A stretch of 64,000 nt of DNA from Ignelater luminosus (lineage: Eukaryota > Arthropoda > Insecta > Coleoptera > Elateridae), in assembly GCA_011009095.1 (NCBI GenBank), contig VTPC01090911.1, positions 124,001 to 188,000 of the forward strand, in the 5' to 3' direction. Below are positions 58,193-64,000 of this stretch, one piece after another. Made by a program: the position numbers and the translations under genes. The number at the start of each line of letters is the position of its first letter. Position 1 is the first letter of the stretch. Under the pieces are notes generated by a model. The model searched no databases. It saw only the letters and a program-made list of their open reading frames with translations, and was not told where the DNA came from.

Positions 58193-58530
58193 TGTACTGT
58201 ACTGAATAACAAGCTGTTTTCCAAATACTGTATATCACTCAGATATTTTATTGCTTGCATAAATGAATTTATGTTGTTCTGTATATTTTCAAAGTTTTTA
58301 GAGCAGCGTTTCGTGATATGATTGGACAATGAACACTATTTATTAACTTTGGTAATAATTTTGTTTTGATTTTCGAAGAGGGTCTCTAACTTTTTATTAA
58401 TTTCTATTAAATCATTATTATCCGGATTACTAGCAATGTATTAGATTATGGTACTTAAACCATCTATTAGTGATCGTTTCTGTCTACAGTTAAATTTAGG
58501 AAGGTGGTTTTCTATTGTAACGGTTCGTTA
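58193..58530 (-). pseudogene. Gypsy env-like remnant
   Basis: The minus strand shows a furin-like RQKR site followed by SLIDGLSTII, then after a stop a helix-forming run NDLIEINKKLETLFENQNK (about 58430-58370). A further Asn/Gln-rich helix follows near 58310-58230. This is the fusion-protein pattern of insect errantivirus Env (cleavage site, GLI/SLIDGLG-type start and heptad helix). Stops interrupt it, and both the surface part and the transmembrane segment are missing. Confidence 0.6.
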
Positions 58531-58914
58531 CTCTTTATGACATAAATATTTAAACCTTTAAAATCCCTCCAAAATTCACTAAATTAGTTTGGTATGAAAA
58601 CAAAAAAAAAATGGAAGTTCGTATCTTCAATTTTGTTAAATTAACTTTTGTAAATTATTGTTGAGTTTATTATTTGGCCTGCTCATTAATTAAATTAAAT
58701 TAGAATTGCGTGTTTTCAAGCTTTGTTGATTCAAATCATCTTTTGAAAAGAAATAGAACTTTTTGAAACTCCACAACTAATCCTTGCGGAGTAAGTTTGA
58801 ATTACGTCTGTAATTCAATAATGTTTTTTATTATTCTTTGTTTTTTCGTATAAAAATCTTATTTTTGTTCGATAATTCTTTAGAATTTTTTATTCAAACT
58901 AAAAAAGTAAAATA

Positions 58915-59280
58915 AAGGTCGAAAATCATCGATTACCCTTTTAAAGCAACGTTTATAGGTTCCGTCATTTTCGTGTTTTGAATTTAGCGCGTTACTGGCT
59001 TACGCTTCTTAATGTTCATTATCCGCCTCGTAAATTCATTGTGTTGTCGGTTCTTAAAGCAACAGGTTGTTGCAATTTGTGATTGTTTTATTTGTTAATG
59101 TAATTCACATCCAATGTGCGAATTGTAGTGGGAATTGTTAAATTTCCATTGAACTGTATTGTGACGTCGATCCTTGAAGCAACAAGATGTTAAATTGATT
59201 ATTGTTTTGTTGGGAATTCATTCTTTAATGTGCGAGTTTTAATGAAAACCTTCTGGTGTCGTAAATTCCCATTAAATTAT
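58915..59280. repeat. Tandem repeat, about 120-bp unit, about 3 copies
   Basis: Units beginning near 58917, 59037 and 59157 share an AAAGCAACAGGTTGTT-like block, TTAATGTGCGAATT and the end CGTAAATTCCCATT or close variants. Divergence is high. It lies where the Gypsy integrase would be expected. Confidence 0.55.
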
Positions 59281-59812
59281 ATTTTTTGACAACTTCGTAT
59301 TTTGGTTACTCTACATTGTTCTCTAAATCTGGACTATGAGAAGTGCCAGCGTTAAATTACGACACCGCTTGGGGTTTAGCTACGTGAAATTTTAAAAGCC
59401 AACAGAAAGCTTTGTAACTTGTCTGATTTGGATTTTGAAGAGGCAGTGTTCTTTAATCAGACTAGAAAATTCCATAGACGTGGTCACCGTGCCCGGTGAT
59501 TGTAAACGTAGCTCTGGTAAGTTGATATAAAAAGTTTATAATTGTACGTACATCACCGCTTGAAATACTCTGGATTATGACGAAAAATACCTGTGTAATA
59601 CACAATCGTTTTTCGTTTAGCTTAAATTCATGAAACCTTTTTTTAAGAAAAATATGTGTATAGCTCGAACTTTGATCGTGTTATTACAAAGATAGATAAG
59701 TGTAACTAAAGATCTTTGTTTATTGTTAATCTGCCTTTGTTCCTTGTAAAGTATCTGTTTGAAGTTTTTCTCTAAAGAAAAGAACATTATTACAGTTTTA
59801 AATTATTGATCT

Positions 59813-60480
59813 TTATATTATTAATAATATAGTTAACTGTAAAGTTAAATAAAATTTGGATGACGTCATCTCAATCTTGGGTTTAAGGAAAGAATAAAAT
59901 ATAAAGTTTGCTGTATTTGTTTGTATAACTTTTTTTGCTTTTTGATTTGCAATAAAACGTATGTATTGGTTCTCTATTACGTTGTTTTCTTGTACATTAT
60001 TATTAGATAATAAGTTTGTATCGGGCTTGTGTTTTCCTCCGTCGATATTACTTTCGTGATAGTCTACGTTGGGGAAAATAGAGAAAAGGTCTAAATCCGC
60101 TGCTGTGTTAATTGTTTCTTGAATTCGCGGTAATGTGTCTGCAACCACGTTTTCTTTACCTTTGTTGTAATATATTTTGTAATCATACTCCTTTAAACGC
60201 ATAGACCAGTTACCCAGTCTAAAATTAGGGTCTATTATAGAAAAAAGCCAAACGACGGGTTTGTAGCCGGTTTCAATTAAGAATTGTCGTCCGCAGTTGT
60301 AGGGTGTGAATTGTTTGACTGCTTTTATTATGGCGAGCAATTCGTACTCAATGGTGGTCAAACACTATCAAGCGTCCTAGAATTGGTTTACAATCCTGGA
60401 AAGGTACGCTACCTATCGCGATGTTAGAAGCATCCATAGTAATGCGAAAGGTTTTCTGGAAGTCAGGATAAGTTAAAACG
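59813..60480 (-). pseudogene. Gypsy RNase H and pol tail (pseudogene)
   Basis: The block KTFRITMDASNIAIGS lies at about 60460-60410 and supplies the first catalytic Asp. The open frame 60361-59813 then has TTIEYELLAIIKAVKQF (catalytic Glu), IETGYKPVVWL (normally TDHKPLVWL, so the Asp is lost), NFRLGNWSMRLKEYDYKIYY and KGKENVVADTLPRI. The tail after that is Asn/Lys-rich, as in errantiviruses before integrase. Confidence 0.85.
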
Positions 60481-61310
60481 GGGGCGTTAGTCAGAAGTTC
60501 CTTACATTTGTTGAATGCGTCAAGATAAGAGGGATCGTCAGTATTTATTTTCGTTCTTTTCTTAAGGTATTTAGTGAAAGAATAGATGAAAGCAAAATTT
60601 TGAATAAATCGTCCATACTGGCTTACTAAGTCAAGAAAAGCTTCGATTTTTTTTGTGGTCTTTTACTCTTGGACTACCGTTATTTTGGTGGAGTTTGGTT
60701 TAATGCCGTCTGGTGCTATAACATGTCCTTGTTTTAAAAACTCTTGTCTTGTAATTTCTGGAAGATTAACTTAAGATTATCTAAGTGATGTTGGATTGAC
60801 CTGAAAAAAATAACGACGAGGTGTTCCCTTACAATGTTATCCATGTTACACTGAAACGTGCCTGGGGCGTTTCGAAGACCAAAGGGCATTCTCACATACT
60901 CATAGTGTCCGTTGTCTACTGAAAAGGCTGATTTTTTAATAATTTTGGATCCATTTCGATTTGGTGGAATCCTTTGTACTAAATCGAACGTAGAAAAGTA
61001 AGTGCATCTGCCTAAATTATCTATAGTTTTGTCTATGCGTGGTAATAAATATTTATCCTCTATTGTTTTCTCGTTGAGCTTAAGATAATCGATTACTAAA
61101 CAATATTTCCTTTTTCCTCTCGCATCTAAATTTTTTTGGAACTATCCATAAGAGTGAGCTGTAATGTGAAATACTTAACCTAATAATTTTGTTGTCCAGA
61201 AGTTTTTGTAATTGGTTTTGTATCTCGTCCTTAAGTAATAGAAATACCTATGTGAATTAGCATACACCGAATCATACCCCCATGGTTCGAATTGTGTGCT
61301 TTACTGCTTT
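60481..61310 (-). pseudogene. Gypsy reverse transcriptase (pseudogene)
   Basis: Blocks in minus-strand order are IRDVFYNGNCNLSFTKAVKH (about 61360-61300), DEIQNQLQKLLDNKII (about 61230-61180) and IPPNRNGSKIIKKSAFSV (about 60975-60920). Then come YEYVRMPFGLRNAPGTFQ (about 60905-60850), a destroyed YxDD region (about 60830-60800) and AFLDLVSQYGRFIQNFAFIY (about 60640-60580). The family is clear; the catalytic box is not readable and stops are frequent. Confidence 0.8.
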
Positions 61311-61719
61311 GGTAAACGATAAATTACAATTTCCGTTGTAAAATACGTCGCGGATGTTTTTGCAGAGAGCTAAGATTTCCACTTTTTCCTCTGGATTAAG
61401 GTGTTCTGTTCCTGTTCCATTTGAAATGTCACAGTCTTTACAATTACATTTTGGGTTGTCAGTTTCAAAGTTGTTAAAAGTTCTACACTAATCTGATTTT
61501 GGAAATTAATTCCTATCTCACCTACTTCTTCGAAAGGAACGGTACAAAAGCCATCCTTAGCATGAGCTATTGATTCTGAAATTTGTATCTGACCTAGTTG
61601 GGTTTGAGAAATTATTACTTGTTCTTGTTGTTATAGAGCTCCTAGCGTTTTGTCTAAAAGGTTTAACATTCAGAGGGTTTAATTCAATTTAATATTAACT
61701 TCTAGATTTTGCTTATTAT

Positions 61720-62020
61720 TATTATTATTTAATTTAGCGCCTAGCCTTTTTAGATCTTCACCACCCAAAAGTGCATCGAATCTTTCATGTCATTTAAGTA
61801 TGAAAAGTTTTACGTTATTATTTATGCCGTATTCTTTCAGTACAGGATAGGAAACACTTAATTGTTAGGTATGGTTTGATTTAGGCTCGTAACAGAAAAT
61901 GGTTTTGTGAAAAAATAACTTTTAAAATGGTTTTCGGCCACTTCTGGGTTTATAATAGAGTCGAAAGCGCCTGAATCATTTAGAACTTTTAGACTGAGAT
62001 GAAAGATGGTAAGAAATGGT
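61720..62020 (-). pseudogene. Gypsy aspartic protease (pseudogene)
   Basis: The active-site region reads LNDSGAFDSIINPEVAENHF near 61990-61930 (a D-S/T-G-A triad kept as DSGA). The C-terminal signature FDALLGGEDLKRLGAKLN lies near 61790-61730 and corresponds to the YDxIIGxDFL motif. One stop lies between them, near 61860. It would cut the polyprotein in the particle. Confidence 0.75.
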
Positions 62021-62059
62021 AGTCGTGATTTACTAAGAATTGAATTTAGACCGAGTCTG

Positions 62060-63090
62060 ATTCTTCTGAGGCGGGCATCTAAAAATTTTCACTTCGAGTT
62101 TCTTATTCAAAGTCGTTAGGAATTCCAGAGAAGTTTTCTTCGTAGAAATTATGAGAGAATTGTTAAAAAAAAAGTCGAATTCTCTGCGTAGTAATTGGGG
62201 TCGTATTCAGGTGCAGTGGGTACCTTCATATTATGAAGTGATTCCCAGATGAAATTTCTAGGACCGGTCGGTTGGAAATAATTTCGATTTCTATTCAGTT
62301 GGGAAGTAGTTTTTAGTGACTATGGACGTGGGCGTCGGTTTGGGTTCCTGTTTCTTATCGAAAACTTGTGAGTTGATAAAAAAGTTTTGTTTCATTGGTC
62401 GTGTCTGAATGTTTATAGGTTCCCGTGGGAACGGAGTCGGTCCTTGAGATGATTGCGTATTTTGTTCTGGTCTTTAAATGTTAATAGAAAATGAATAGTT
62501 TTGAAACTGTGAGGGTTAATGTGCGGGTCTAAACTGTTGCTGAATCGGTTTGAGGAGTTTTGTGGAATGTCTTTGCCTAATACAACTGAGAAAGTTTTAT
62601 AGTTGGATTAAAGCGTTTTCTAAGAAAGTATTTCGAGCTCACAAATTATACATTTTAGTTTGATATTCCTTAACATTATCATCTTGTTTCTTTAGAGTAA
62701 CGTGTTCTAAAATGTATAATTTAGATTTAATACGTTTATATTAAATTTTGTAATTTTCATTAGAAGATTGAAAACATATAATCAGATCGTTTTCTGAAAG
62801 TGTCTCATTTCTTTCATCTCCAAATCGATTGAGAAGAGCTTCTTTTACCTGCGTCCAGATGCTACAGTTAGAAAAAGGTTTCACAAGTAGCACCAACTAA
62901 TTTAAAGTAACATGATTCAAATAGCAATTTGTTGGAAAAATTTAGCTCTGGACTTGCACTACTAATCTTGAATGTATTTAGAAACTTGTTGCATTGCCGA
63001 ATATAATAAGATAAATTTGCGCTTCCTCCGTCGTAGATAGTAATGATTTCCCTAGCGATATTTAATTTGGAATAATTAACAGACACTGTT
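62060..63090 (-). pseudogene. Gypsy gag-like region (pseudogene)
   Basis: The open frame 63086-62868 starts at an ATG and has IITIYDGGSANLSYYIRQCN then FKLVGATCETFF. It continues in another frame as WTQVKEALLNRFGDERNETL (about 62855-62795), then Gln/Pro-rich text with stops. This agrees with the capsid pattern of Gypsy gag, with a small N-terminal domain and an LxxRFGDxRxxxxL box. Confidence 0.65.
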
Positions 63091-63100
63091 TTGTTATTTA

Positions 63101-64000
63101 ATTAAGATTTTATTTTACTTAAATCTATTTGTTGATGAGAATTACTAGAATTATTTTCTCTAATGGGAGATCTATCTTTGATATTAGTCATATGGTTAAA
63201 CAATTAAAATGAAACATGCATAATTGTACGAGATTAAGTAATAGAAGGTACAGGAAAAATCCACTTACAGGACTAAAGATGCTAGTGGCATAGTGAACAT
63301 GCCTAGCGGATTTCCGTGGATCTGCGTTGGGTTTCTACTGGTGACATCGTTGTACTGCAGCTAGCTATGGTCTTTTGCGAGGGTGAAAACCTTCTTGCAG
63401 GTAAAGTTTTTCTTGCTTGTTCAGTTGAGTTCGTTCGTAGTTTGCAGGACGTCGTATATTATTATATGCATTAAAAATAGCTATGTTGTTTACCAAAAAA
63501 CACGCAAAACGCAACCTACCTAAAAGATTACCAATAAGATAGACCTAAAAAAAGGGGAGCTAGATGAAGTTAGAAAAACCTTCAAAATGAAATACGAAGA
63601 TCAATATGAATCAAACAAATTTTAAATTTAATTAAAGTATGATAGAAACAAATCCCTAATCCAAAATAAATACATAGCTCTAAAGGCCATATCTCAATAG
63701 TTTTCTTCCATTCGACTTTTCTGACCTTCCTTAATTTATATTTGCTGGTCTTCTTACTTCTAAGGTTTTTCTTACCAGTCTATTTGAGGAGCAGACTTTC
63801 AAAACGCATTTTATCCAAAATTTCACAATTTTAGGTACAGGTGGCGTTTTGTGATTTGACTGTAGGTCTACAATTTCTACATATTTTGGGCAGTCTAAAC
63901 GTATTTCATCCCACTCAAAAACAAATATAAAAAGTACTTGGACATGCAAAATGCATTTTGTCCAGCAGAAAATGACAAACGTATAGCAGTATGTCCGTAA
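63101..64000. other. Right-edge sequence without recognised gene
   Basis: The 5' LTR of the Gypsy element would be expected here, but I find no repeat of it in the window. A minus-strand frame at 63731-63949 matches nothing I know. Confidence 0.3.

Larger units (their letters stand above)
58193..63100 (-). mobile_element. Errantivirus-like Ty3/Gypsy element (decayed)
   Basis: Minus-strand order is gag (63090-62060), protease (about 62010-61730), RT (about 61310-60400), RNase H (60470-60080), a pol tail, a tandem-repeat stretch, then an env-like remnant (58530-58193). The presence of env after pol is typical of insect errantiviruses. No integrase was recognised between RNase H and env, and no LTR pair was identified. 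The env end is cut by another DNA element. Confidence 0.75.

Overview
This window reads as AT-rich intergenic or heterochromatin-like DNA from an arthropod, most probably an insect. The evidence is the mix of mobile-element families: Penelope-like, BEL/Pao, Ty3/Gypsy with an env-like remnant, Jockey- and RTE-type LINEs, piggyBac, several Tc1/mariner lineages including a rosa-type DD41D element, hAT and other MITEs. Order and species cannot be told from the sequence. I recognise no host protein-coding gene, rRNA or functional tRNA. All family calls rest on protein motifs read by eye, without a database search.

Layout. 0.4-3.86 kb: a decayed Penelope-like element (+) split by a 1025-bp TA-flanked MITE. 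3.86-5.5 kb: a CAGGGTG-type DNA-element end, a 521-bp hairpin MITE and a dead Tc1/mariner (-). 7.4-7.64 kb: a BEL/Pao protease scrap (-). 8.2-11.3 kb: an old satellite of about 165-bp units. 13.7-15.3 kb: a BEL/Pao integrase scrap (+) and a mariner 3' part (-). 15.3-16.85 kb: a second tandem array of roughly 75-95-bp subunits, whose left part has a three-subunit higher-order period of about 253 bp.

17.07-22.96 kb: a BEL/Pao retrotransposon (-) with gag, protease, RT, RNase H and integrase zinc domain recognisable. It is interrupted by a LINE 3' fragment and by a young-looking rosa-type mariner with a 30-bp perfect TIR core. 25.4-30.6 kb: a GC-richer block with a Jockey-like LINE (+) and an unidentified segment. 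33.4-33.6 kb: a tRNA-like SINE candidate carrying a 69-bp hAT micro-MITE with perfect 8-bp target duplications. 33.9-38.7 kb: two piggyBac pseudogenes in opposite orientation with a Ty3/Gypsy RT scrap between them. 39.0-39.7 kb: another Gypsy scrap.

43.7-45.1 kb: an irritans-type mariner (+) and a LINE RT scrap (-). 45.8-48.9 kb: a truncated piggyBac (+) abutting a Jockey LINE (-). 49.96-53.5 kb: a longer, RTE-like two-ORF LINE (-) that retains its FADD box. 56.8-57.8 kb: a DNA element with inverted arms of about 270-305 bp. 58.2-63.1 kb: an errantivirus-like Gypsy element (-) with gag, protease, RT/RNase H and an env-like remnant, but no integrase that I could recognise.

Nothing here looks like a functioning pathway. 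The story is layered insertion and decay, with two diverged satellites and several hairpin-forming DNA elements as the most unusual structures.
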